From assembly GCA_052387115.1 (NCBI GenBank), contig JBQTJM010000102.1:1-10694 (forward strand): 10,694 bases of DNA, read 5' to 3'. The first letter of the stretch is position 1. Every line of letters begins with the position of its first letter. Below the pieces are notes generated by a model that saw only the letters and a program-made list of their open reading frames with translations, made no database searches and was not told the origin of the DNA. The DNA comes from JACCXJ01 sp052387115 (GTDB lineage: Bacteria; Pseudomonadota; Gammaproteobacteria; JACCXJ01). The translations under genes were made by a program, and so were the position numbers. Shown here in pieces: positions 5,252-10,694 of the stretch.

Positions 5252-5739
5252 TGGCCGCACATTCCGGCTCGGGATTTGATTTGACCCCTCCGTCCCCGGA
5301 GCAGCGCAAGCTGTTAGAAGCGGATCTGACGGTCGAAGAAGCCAATGTGCTGCTCCGTCACGCCACGGAGGCGCCGTTCTGTGGCGCATTCCTGGACGAG
5401 AAGCGTCCGGGGGTCTTCACCTGCCGGCTCTGCGGCCTGCCACTGTTCCCGGGCGGGCAAAAGTTCGAAAGCGGCACCGGCTGGCCGAGCTTCACGGCGC
5501 CCTTCGACGACGATCACTTGCGTGAAGAGCATGACTCAAGTTACGGCATCGCGCGTACGGAGCTTCTCTGCGCCCGCTGCGGCAGCCACCAGGGGCACGT
5601 GTTCCCCGACGGCCCGCCGCCCACGGGCCTGCGCTACTGCATCAACTCCGTGTCTCTGGATTTTACGCCCGAGGGCGAGCCGCTGCCCGACAAGCTCGGC
5701 CGTGGTGCCCCGGAGGGCGAGCCCTGGCAAGGGGGATAG
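5251..5739 (+). CDS. msrB: Peptide methionine-R-sulfoxide reductase
   Basis: A 162-residue SelR-domain protein that reduces the R epimer of methionine sulfoxide in proteins, normally using thioredoxin. The zinc-binding pairs are Cys58/Cys61 (CRLC) and Cys107/Cys110 (CARC). The core motifs ESGTGWPSF at 73-81, GSHQGHVFPDGPPPTGLRY at 111-129 and the catalytic Cys130 in RYCINS are all present. The place where many MsrBs have a resolving Cys (SGCGWPSF) is Thr here; Cys44 in APFCGAFLDE is a candidate substitute, as in some two-Cys MsrBs that use an upstream Cys. No signal peptide is seen, so it is cytosolic. The ATG at 5251 overlaps the stop of the msrA relic (TAATG) and has GAGGAG 8 bases upstream, the layout of a once-coupled msrA-msrB pair. 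Confidence 0.95.
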   Translation: MAAHSGSGFDLTPPSPEQRKLLEADLTVEEANVLLRHATEAPFCGAFLDEKRPGVFTCRLCGLPLFPGGQKFESGTGWPSFTAPFDDDHLREEHDSSYGIARTELLCARCGSHQGHVFPDGPPPTGLRYCINSVSLDFTPEGEPLPDKLGRGAPEGEPWQGG

Positions 5740-5742
5740 GCT

Positions 5743-5765
5743 GCGTGGCGGATTGCGCTCCACGC
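5743..5765 (+). terminator. Weak hairpin after msrB
   Basis: GCGTGG at 5743-5748 pairs with CCACGC at 5760-5765 across an 11-base loop, just after the msrB stop. There is no following T-run, so it is at best a transcript-end stabiliser or an attenuation point before msrA; it may be chance. Confidence 0.2.
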
Positions 5766-5872
5766 CATGCATGCCTTGCCGCACGACTCACCTAGAGAGC
5801 CTCGAGGCTCGGGCGTCGCCGGCGAGTGAGCGCTGACGCGGTGAAAGTGGTTTTCCAGCAGGAGACATAAAG

Positions 5873-6391
5873 ATGGCGAAGACGGAAACGGCGATTCTCG
5901 CGGGCGGGTGCTTTTGGGGCATGCAGGATTTAATCCGCAAACTGCCGGGCGTAACGGCCATGCGCGTAGGCTACAGCGGCGGCGACGTTCCGAATGCTAC
6001 ATACCGCAATCACGGTTCGCACGCGGAAGCGATCGAAGTGGTCTTCGAGCCGGCCAAGCTCTCTTACCGGGAGCTTCTCGAGCTCTTCTTCCAGATCCAT
6101 GACCCGACGACCAAGAACCGGCAGGGCAACGATATCGGCACATCATATCGCTCCGGCATCTACTACCTGTCGGACGAGCAGCGCCGAGTCGCCGAGGAGA
6201 CGGTCGCCGACGTGAACGCCTCCGGCCTCTGGCCGGGCCCCGTCGTTACCGAGGTGCGGCCGGCCGGTCCGTTCTGGGAGGCCGAGCCGGAGCATCAGGA
6301 TTACCTGCTGCGTTATCCCGGCGGCTACACGTGCCACTATCCGCGGCCGGACTGGAAGCTGCCGCGGCGCGCGAGCGCACGGACGGCTTGA
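5873..6391 (+). CDS. msrA: Peptide methionine-S-sulfoxide reductase
   Basis: A full-length 172-residue MsrA, which reduces the S epimer of methionine sulfoxide, complementing MsrB. The catalytic motif GGCFWG places the nucleophile at Cys13; HAEAIEVVFEP at 50-60 carries the conserved acid, and RVGYSGG, FFQIHDPTT and QGNDIGTSYRSGIYY follow in the expected order. The C-terminal end EAEPEHQDYLLRYPGGYTCH and RPDWKLPRR is the subtype with a single late cysteine, Cys154, a probable resolving residue; no other cysteines occur. There is no signal peptide. AGGAG lies about 10 bases before the ATG at 5873. The gene follows msrB after 133 bases and is followed within 3 bases by a 61-residue ORF, so it likely begins a short operon with that ORF and the MaoC-like gene. 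Confidence 0.95.
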   Translation: MAKTETAILAGGCFWGMQDLIRKLPGVTAMRVGYSGGDVPNATYRNHGSHAEAIEVVFEPAKLSYRELLELFFQIHDPTTKNRQGNDIGTSYRSGIYYLSDEQRRVAEETVADVNASGLWPGPVVTEVRPAGPFWEAEPEHQDYLLRYPGGYTCHYPRPDWKLPRRASARTA

Positions 6392-6394
6392 CGT

Positions 6395-6580
6395 ATGAGC
6401 TCGGCCAAGCGCGAGCAGCCGACGGTGCTGCGTTGGGATGACGTCGTCGAGCTCGTCCGTCGCGGTAACGTCGCGCCGCCGCGGCGCGTCACCTTTCCAT
6501 TCCCGCAGAAAGGCAGGCCAGCCGCCGACTTCGTGCGAATGCACGCCGCGGGATTCGAGGAGGGAGGAAGCCCAGCATGA
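6395..6580 (+). CDS. Small ORF with MsrB-like N-terminus and unrelated tail
   Basis: This 61-residue ORF starts 3 bases after the msrA stop and its TGA overlaps the next ATG (ATGA), so it appears translationally coupled on both sides. Residues 13-32, LRWDDVVELVRRGNVAPPRR, match the short N-terminal extension of one MsrB subtype (W-x-x-[IV]-x-x-[LF]-x-x-x-GN-x-x-P-x-RR-V). The usual continuation, KTxxEWxxxLTPEQ and the SelR domain, is absent, replaced by FPFPQKGRPAADFVRMHAAG and a short acidic end. It cannot be a reductase. It is either the stub of a second msrB, joined to other DNA, or a small protein in its own right. There is no signal peptide or membrane segment. The open frame and tight packing argue that it is translated; its function is unknown. 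Confidence 0.55.
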   Translation: MSSAKREQPTVLRWDDVVELVRRGNVAPPRRVTFPFPQKGRPAADFVRMHAAGFEEGGSPA

Positions 6581-7035
6581 CGGGACGCTACCTAGAGGAG
6601 TTCGCGCCGGGGCAGAAGTTCGCCTCCGGGCAGTTGAAGGTCGATCGCGAGCGAATCAAATCCTTCGCCGCCGAATTCGATCCCCAGCCGTTTCACCTCA
6701 ACGAAGAGGCCGCCCGAGGGTCAGTTTTCAAGGGCTTGGCCGCGAGCGGCTGGCATACTGCGGCGATGACCATGCGTCTGCTCGTGGAGAGCGAGCTGAA
6801 GCCCGTGGGTGGCATCGTCGGCGTCGGATTCGACGAATTTCGCTGGCCGAACCCCGCACGACCGGACGATACCTTGCATCTAGACATCGAAGTGCTCGAG
6901 GTACGGCCTTCCAAGTCGCGCCCCGATCAAGGCGTCATCAAGGTGAAGACCACGACGCTGAATCAGAACAACGAGCCGGTGCAGGTCTCCGTCGGAAACC
7001 TCATCGTCCGGCGTCGGCTCGCTTCGACGGGCTGA
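6577..7035 (+). CDS. MaoC-family (hotdog-fold) dehydratase/hydratase
   Basis: A 152-residue hotdog-fold protein related to (R)-specific enoyl-CoA hydratases and MaoC dehydratases. The hydratase signature is clear: AEFDPQPFHLNEEAA at residues 32-46 contains the Asp35/His40 dyad, followed by GLAASGWHTAAMTMRLLVE at 53-71. The later part GVGFDEFRWPNPARPDDTLH at 82-101 is the conserved second half of the motif. Such enzymes hydrate trans-2-enoyl-CoA or related thioesters in the cytosol as dimers; the substrate cannot be told from sequence. GGAGG lies upstream, and the ATG at 6577 overlaps the stop of the preceding ORF. No link with methionine sulfoxide repair is known, so co-transcription with msrA may be incidental. 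The gene is intact. Confidence 0.9.
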   Translation: MTGRYLEEFAPGQKFASGQLKVDRERIKSFAAEFDPQPFHLNEEAARGSVFKGLAASGWHTAAMTMRLLVESELKPVGGIVGVGFDEFRWPNPARPDDTLHLDIEVLEVRPSKSRPDQGVIKVKTTTLNQNNEPVQVSVGNLIVRRRLASTG

Positions 7036-7146
7036 GAAGCCAGATCCGCGGTGGCGCAGCGTGGACCCGGCACCGGACGAGCTAGCTCTCTTCCTCGGCA
7101 GCGGTGAGTGAAAACGCGCTGCTGCTCGACGAGCGCCTACCGCCCC

Positions 7147-7454
7147 TCATGGTCCAGCACAGGCCTTGTTAGGCGGAGGCTCCACCTGGGCGGAGCCGCC
7201 GTGGATTTCGCAAAGGTTGTGCTCAAAGCGCTTGGAGTAGAAGCAAATGAGGCCAGTCGCGAGGACCTGGTAGCTTTGAAGCGCCATGAAGACTGGGTCG
7301 CGGTAAGCAAGAGAACTGCAGCCACCACCCAGATGGCATAGGCACCAAAGCTTATGCCTGCAGAACACTTCTCACGAATGAGGTGGGTGATCTGCGGTAG
7401 ATACGCAACGATCACGAGGGCTGTACCGACATACCCGAACCAGTGGATCGACAT
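7147..7454 (-). pseudogene. PQ-loop (SemiSWEET-like) membrane protein, frameshifted
   Basis: From the ATG at 7454, with GGGAGG about 7 bases upstream, the minus strand reads HWFGYVGTALVIVAYLPQIT and LIREKCSAGISFGAYAIWVV then AAVLLL: two membrane helices with the PQ motif of SemiSWEET/MtN3-type transporters. Near 7300-7305 the frame breaks, with about four codons apparently lost, and the match resumes one frame over as RDPVFMALQSYQVLATGLIC and FYSKRFEHNLCEIHGG, the third helix and usual cytosolic end, to TGA at 7147-7149. An intact gene would give about 90-100 residues and three helices forming a dimeric sugar or small-molecule channel. The continuous frame instead gives two helices plus a foreign basic tail. 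Function is lost or altered. It faces the MaoC gene convergently. Confidence 0.82.
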
Positions 7455-7812
7455 CGTGCCTCCCGAGGGGTTGCGGACGCCACGTCCAATCTCCTCGATC
7501 GACGGACTATACTACGAATTCGCCTTGCTCTCTTTCCACGGCTGCGTGAAGGGTTCTCGACGGAAGGACCAGAGCATTCCGGCGCACCGAGACCGCCAGG
7601 CAGCGTGGTGAATGTACCCCTTGCGGGCCGTGTCAGCCGTTTACCCGCTTCGCGGCGTCCGGAAACTGGTCGCGGACCAGATTGAGCTCGATCCCCCGAT
7701 GAGCCGGCGCATCTGAAGGGCGATGTCGATGCGGTATCGCAGTACCAGGCGAGGCTTCGCAGATGCAGAGACTTGGCGTAAACTCGAAATTAATCTCGAG
7801 AGGAGGAACGTC
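7455..7812. other. Divergent intergenic region, no assigned gene
   Basis: This stretch lies between the PQ-loop relic (-) and the SDR gene (+). At about 7630-7760 the plus strand shows a coding-like patch in two frames (VRKLVADQIELDPPMSRRI, then LKGDVDAVSQYQARLRR) that may be another relic, but I cannot assign a family. CTCGA and TCGAG arms with an 8-base spacer precede the SDR ribosome binding site, at about 7785-7802, and could be an operator. Nothing else is recognised. Confidence 0.35.
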
Positions 7813-8619
7813 ATGGACATTACAAGCAAGATAGCGTTAGTAACAGGCGCCTCGAGCGGCATGGGGGCGGCCATAGCGAAATCGCTTGCCCAGGCGGGCG
7901 CGCAGGTTATGCTCCTCGCGAGGCGCGCGGAGCAGCTCAAAAGCGTGGCCGCCGAGATTCAGGCAGCCGGCGGTAGGGCCAGGGTGTATCCGGTCGATCT
8001 GGCCAACAGTCAGGCAGTTGCCTCGGTGGCCCAACAGATCACCCGCGAAGTGGGAACGCCCGACATCATTGTCAACAATGCCGGCGCGGGGCAGTGGAAG
8101 TTCATCCAAGAAACAAGTCCTGAGGAAGCGCGGCAGATGATGGCACTGCCTTATTTTGCTGCTTTCGATGTCACTCGTGCCTTTATTCCCGACATGCTGA
8201 AGCGGAATACCGGCCACATCGTGAATATCAGCTCTGTCGCGTCACGCGTTGTCTGGCCCGGCGCCACTGCCTACACCGCAGCGCGATGGGCGGTGCGCGG
8301 TTTTTCCGAAGCGCTGCGCTCGGATCTCTACGGGACGGGTATCGCTGTGACCCTCTATGAAAGTGCTCAAGTCGCATCGCCATATTGGGAACACAATCCA
8401 GGCAGCAATGAACGCATCCCCAGGATCGCCAGGCTGCTGATTCGCACGCTCAGTCCTGACGAGGTTGGCGAAGCCGTGGTGTCGGGGATCCATGGGAACA
8501 AGCGCCTGATCGTCATCCCGTTTATGCTGAAGATCATCTATTTCCAACACTTCTTTTTCCCATGGCTCGTGCAATGGCTCATGAATATCACCGGTTACCG
8601 GCGCATAGGGAACGGATAA
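7813..8619 (+). CDS. Short-chain dehydrogenase/reductase with Arg at the catalytic Lys position
   Basis: A 268-residue classical SDR with a Rossmann fold. TGASSGMG at residues 11-18 binds the cofactor; LARR at 35-38 after the second strand suggests NADP(H); NNAG is at 88-91, ISS at 139-141, and the active-site Tyr is Tyr154. In the YxxxK motif the sequence reads YTAAR, so the normally essential Lys is Arg158 (codon CGA). Length and all other motifs are normal. The C-terminus, FMLKIIYFQHFFFPWLVQWL, is very hydrophobic and suggests membrane attachment. AGGAGG at 7801-7806 fixes the start at 7813; the frame is open upstream to 7723 without a site. The substrate is unknown. Activity may be reduced or changed, or the protein may have a binding role. 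An internal piece of another SDR lies immediately downstream. Confidence 0.88.
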   Translation: MDITSKIALVTGASSGMGAAIAKSLAQAGAQVMLLARRAEQLKSVAAEIQAAGGRARVYPVDLANSQAVASVAQQITREVGTPDIIVNNAGAGQWKFIQETSPEEARQMMALPYFAAFDVTRAFIPDMLKRNTGHIVNISSVASRVVWPGATAYTAARWAVRGFSEALRSDLYGTGIAVTLYESAQVASPYWEHNPGSNERIPRIARLLIRTLSPDEVGEAVVSGIHGNKRLIVIPFMLKIIYFQHFFFPWLVQWLMNITGYRRIGNG

Positions 8620-8637
8620 CGTGGGACGCGCCATGGC

Positions 8638-8805
8638 AGCGACTCTCAGAACGTGGGCTCAATCATCAATATTTCGAGCACCTTCAGCCACAAAGCGACC
8701 GCAGGACTTTCCCATTACGCTGCGAGTAAGGCTGCGCTAGAGCACTTGACACGGTGCTGGGCGCTAGAACTGGCGCTAAATGGAATTCGGGTCAATGCAG
8801 TCGCC
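8638..8805 (+). pseudogene. Internal fragment of a second SDR
   Basis: In one frame the sequence reads NVGSIINISSTFSHKATAGL then SHYAASKAALEHLTRCWALE and LALNGIRVNAVA: the catalytic strand, Ser, the YxxxK motif (YAASK, with the usual Lys) and the following helix of a classical SDR. Nothing like the cofactor-binding N-terminus precedes it, and after NGIRVNAVA the expected PGP and later helices are replaced by unrelated text. Both ends are therefore lost. It lies 18 bases after the intact SDR but belongs to a different SDR subfamily, so it is not simply a duplicated end of that gene. Confidence 0.78.
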
Positions 8806-8860
8806 GTAGATTGCAACTGGACAGATTCCGTCCTTATAAACAACGAAAGGAGAGATGCAC

Positions 8861-9280
8861 ATGATCTACCTGAAAGCATTCGTCGCCGGCTTTGCTTCCA
8901 CGCTGGCGTTTCACCAAGGCTTGCTGTGGCTGCTGTACACGGGAGGATTGTCACCGCGAGCACCTTGGAACATGACGCCGGTCCCGCCGCTCAATGCACC
9001 TGCAGTGATTTCGCTGGCATTCTGGGGTGGCGTGTGGGGTATCGCGTTGTGGGCTGTGATCCGTGCTTCGCGCGGCAGCGCCTATTGGACGAAGGCGTTC
9101 GTGATCGGTGCGCTGGGTCCGAGTCTCGTCGCGTGGTTCGTAGTAATGCCGATAAAGGGCATGGGCCTCGCTGGCGGCTGGGACCCGAAAATCATTGTCA
9201 GCGCACTGCTGCTGAACGGCGCTTGGGGACTCGGCGCGGCGCTGCTGATGCGGCTACTGAACCGAGTCAGTATTCCGTAA
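8861..9280 (+). CDS. Conserved small membrane protein, four predicted helices
   Basis: A 139-residue integral membrane protein of unknown function. Hydrophobic segments lie at about residues 3-25 (YLKAFVAGFASTLAFHQGLL), 45-68 (AVISLAFWGGVWGIALWAVI), 80-100 (AFVIGALGPSLVAWFVVMPI) and 112-133 (IIVSALLLNGAWGLGAALLM). The Pro-rich loop RAPWNMTPVPPLNAP between helices 1 and 2 and the motif GGWDPKII before helix 4 look conserved, and the pattern resembles a recurring uncharacterised family in proteobacteria. GGAG at 8849-8852 lies 8 bases before the ATG at 8861; the ATG at 8855 is too close to be preferred. The gene is intact and sits between two SDR relics. No known partner is evident. Confidence 0.75.
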   Translation: MIYLKAFVAGFASTLAFHQGLLWLLYTGGLSPRAPWNMTPVPPLNAPAVISLAFWGGVWGIALWAVIRASRGSAYWTKAFVIGALGPSLVAWFVVMPIKGMGLAGGWDPKIIVSALLLNGAWGLGAALLMRLLNRVSIP

Positions 9281-9305
9281 AGAAATGACAATGCAGGAGA
9301 AGCAC

Positions 9306-9380
9306 GTGGGTAAGTTTTAAGGAACAATTGCACTCATGACTGGTGACAATAGCGGCATTGGCCTTGCCACGGCGAAGCAG
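9306..9380 (+). pseudogene. N-terminal stub of a third SDR with an early TAA
   Basis: GTG at 9306, with AGGAG upstream, begins VGKF, then TAA at 9318-9320, then GTIALMTGDNSGIGLATAKQ, the cofactor-binding start of SDRs of the type GKLDGKIALVTGGNSGIGLATAKQF. The stop in the fifth codon, a Gly-to-Asp change in TGGNSGIG and loss of everything after about residue 25 mark it as a relic. The text passes into C-rich DNA. Confidence 0.75.
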
Positions 9381-9698
9381 TGTGACCGCGCCCACTCATC
9401 GAGGGCGGCCGAGAATTCAAACGGCCGCCTCCAGGCGCCGGACACCACCCCCAAGACTCACCCTTGAGCCCCCGCCAACCACCGGGGCCGCCCCGACTGA
9501 GCGCTTCCCCCCCGGCGCCGGACCCCTTTCAGACCGCCAAATCACCGCCCAGCCCGTCCGACCAAACACCCTCCCTTGCCAGCCCGCGTTGAATCTCCTA
9601 TCCTTCGATTCCCTACGACCTTTGCTTAGATATTCGAGGCAACAAACGGATCGTGGCTGGGTCACTCTGCTGGCGCGAGGAACGACAGGAGCAGAATC
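9381..9698. other. C-rich intergenic region upstream of cytochrome P460
   Basis: This 318-base stretch has no recognised gene. The plus strand is strongly C-biased: by hand count 9481-9600 has 59 C to 25 G. It holds a direct repeat GGCGCCGGAC at 9434-9443 and 9514-9523. The bias resembles Rho-utilisation regions and could end transcription from the membrane-protein gene; that is inference. A promoter-like pair lies at its right part, and the P460 leader follows. Confidence 0.45.
9576..9604 (+). promoter_or_regulatory. Sigma70-like promoter TTGCCA-N17-TATCCT
   Basis: TTGCCA at 9576-9581 (5/6 to the -35 consensus) and TATCCT at 9599-9604 (4/6 to the -10) are separated by exactly 17 bases. A transcript would start near 9611 and carry a leader of about 88 bases before the cytochrome P460 ATG at 9699. 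Confidence 0.5.
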
Positions 9699-10298
9699 AT
9701 GACTATTTCCGCAAAAGGCACTTCGCATTCGATGAGAAGGCTTCTCCCTGCGACGCTGCTGCTTTCCAGCGTTCTTGCCGTCACGACCGTTATCGCGCAG
9801 TCCGAATCGGAGACTGCCACGGCAGCATCGAAGGCACAGGCTCTGCTGCAAGTGCCGGATGCTGACTACCGCCGCGACTGGGTTCTGCTGGGGTCTTTCT
9901 CGGTGCTGGCCGACGATCCGGCGGCTGGCGCCAAGGAACTGCACGTCGTCTATACGCAGCCTGAAAGCGTGGACGCCTACCGCAAGACCGGCGCGTTCCC
10001 GGACGGCGCCGTTCTGGTCAAGGACGTCTTTGCGACGAGGACGGAAGCCTTAACAACCGGCACCTCAAGCTATGCCGACGCGCTCATCGGGCGTTTCATC
10101 ATGGCGAAGGACCAAGCTGACAAGTATGCCCGCGCATCTCCGCTCTGGGGCGATGGCTGGGGTTGGGCCTTCTATGAGGGAGCGGAAACCCGGAAGACCG
10201 TCACGACCGACTACCGGCAAGACTGTCTGGCATGCCACGAGCCCGTGCGCAACCAGGGTCTCATCTACATCCAGGGTTATCCGATCCTGAAGCGTTAG
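9699..10298 (+). CDS. Cytochrome P460 family protein
   Basis: A 199-residue periplasmic mono-haem cytochrome of the P460 family. The N-terminus has a signal peptide (MRRLLPATLLLSSVLAVTTV from residue 12; cleavage likely after Ala33 in VIAQS). The haem c attachment site CLACH is Cys176-His180 near the C-terminus, as expected. The family core is visible in DYRRDWVLLGSFSV (57-70), KELHVVYTQPESVDAYRKTG (79-98) and AFPDGAVLVKDVF (99-111). Characterised members oxidise hydroxylamine or bind NO through a haem cross-linked to lysine; whether Lys108 or another Lys plays that part cannot be told without alignment. AGGAG lies 7 bases before the ATG at 9699; Met12 is an alternative start. A sigma70-like promoter precedes it. 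The next gene begins 27 bases downstream and is probably co-transcribed. No frameshift is seen. Confidence 0.92.
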   Translation: MTISAKGTSHSMRRLLPATLLLSSVLAVTTVIAQSESETATAASKAQALLQVPDADYRRDWVLLGSFSVLADDPAAGAKELHVVYTQPESVDAYRKTGAFPDGAVLVKDVFATRTEALTTGTSSYADALIGRFIMAKDQADKYARASPLWGDGWGWAFYEGAETRKTVTTDYRQDCLACHEPVRNQGLIYIQGYPILKR

Positions 10299-10325
10299 GC
10301 ACAAGCGGACAAATGGGAGTAGGCG

Positions 10326-10694
10326 ATGGACCCGAGATATGCCGGGGTTGTCGCGACAGTGTCGATGTGTTTCGACGGGCTCTACCACAGTGAAGCGGCA
10401 CGCTTGGCGAACGTCCTTCACGCGCAGGCGCACTACGTCTGCGCAACGGAGAATCCGCATCTCTACATGCGAATGGATGAGTGCTTCCGGGCCTTGGACC
10501 AGCGCCCGTCTCCCGCCAGTCGCGGCGAGGCGCGAAGGGATGAGATTGAGTCCGTAGAATGCGCCGGGCCGGTGACGGCGCTTGCTCGCGTCACATGCGC
10601 GATCGGCCCGAAGCATTTCATCGAACTGCTGACGCTGATCTTCATCGACGGCAAGTCGCAGACAATCTCTAAGATGTTCCACTTCGATGTCCTG
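10326..10694 (+). CDS. NTF2-like/putative lumazine-binding family protein (partial, runs off window)
   Basis: An ORF open to the window end, 123 codons so far, with GGGAG about 8 bases before the ATG at 10326. The text YAGVVATVSMCFDGLYHSEA, LANVLHAQAHYVCATENPHL and later CAIGPKHFIELLTLIFIDGK with SQTISKMFHFDVL matches the SnoaL/NTF2-like fold labelled putative lumazine-binding: an N-terminal helix pair followed by a curved beta sheet. Such proteins bind small molecules or act as dimerisation partners; the substrate is unknown. It follows cytochrome P460 after 27 bases and is likely in the same operon. Only the last residues appear to be missing, since the usual length is about 125-135. Confidence 0.85.
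   Translation, partial: MDPRYAGVVATVSMCFDGLYHSEAARLANVLHAQAHYVCATENPHLYMRMDECFRALDQRPSPASRGEARRDEIESVECAGPVTALARVTCAIGPKHFIELLTLIFIDGKSQTISKMFHFDVL

Noticed and set aside
6438..7085. A 215-codon plus-strand frame over the MaoC-like gene
   Set aside because: Arg/Ser-rich frame-shadow of the MaoC gene, which has the catalytic motifs and the better start.
10065..10682. A 205-codon minus-strand frame
   Set aside because: Antisense to cytochrome P460 and the NTF2-like gene, both with recognised motifs.

Overview
The window is high-GC bacterial DNA. Its gene families (MsrA/MsrB, MaoC, YciI/DGPF, VOC, DUF1579, DUF1428, SDR, cytochrome P460, 5-FCL-like) and its strong AGGAG-type ribosome binding sites fit a proteobacterium. 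I cannot place it more finely. I found no phage, CRISPR, rRNA or tRNA signal. What stands out is the mix of about ten intact genes with at least nine gene relics, most of them recognisable N-terminal, internal or C-terminal pieces of common families broken by one- or two-base indels or stop codons.

Layout. 1-442: an unassigned edge, then a small TPR-like conserved protein on the minus strand. 443-769: a divergent intergenic region. 770-1507 (+): a 5-formyltetrahydrofolate cyclo-ligase-like protein. 1492-3056 (-): a half-decayed small-protein operon, reading DUF1579 (three frameshifts), YciI/DGPF (intact), VOC/glyoxalase (intact), DUF1428 (N-terminal stub only). About 3075-3487 (-): a possible IS66-like end with short ORFs. 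3488-3866: a C-rich gap with a promoter-like sequence. 3867-5251 (+): the C-terminal piece of a quinone oxidoreductase, a secreted cupin with an early TAG stop, the N-terminal piece of a quinone oxidoreductase, and the C-terminal piece of an MsrA joined directly to it.

5251-7035 (+): msrB, msrA, a 61-residue ORF whose N-terminus looks like the start of a second type of MsrB, and a MaoC-like hydratase; the last three are tightly packed or overlapping. 7147-7454 (-): a frameshifted PQ-loop (SemiSWEET-like) membrane protein. 7813-8619 (+): a full-length SDR with Arg in place of the catalytic Lys, followed by an internal SDR relic, a four-helix membrane protein and the N-terminal stub of another SDR. 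9381-9698: a second C-rich gap with a sigma70-like promoter. 9699-10694 (+): cytochrome P460, then an NTF2/lumazine-binding-like protein that runs off the window.

Functionally the intact genes lean towards oxidative or nitrosative damage handling: methionine sulfoxide repair by MsrA and MsrB, cytochrome P460 with its c-type haem, and small stress-associated proteins (VOC, YciI). I see no coherent new multi-gene system. The unusual content is the pattern of decay: pieces in permuted order, a hybrid junction, complementary losses in two msr pairs, and one nonsense codon followed by a tail that still looks coding. Because the breaks fall in relics while neighbouring genes are clean, general sequencing error is an unlikely cause, but reads were not available to test this.
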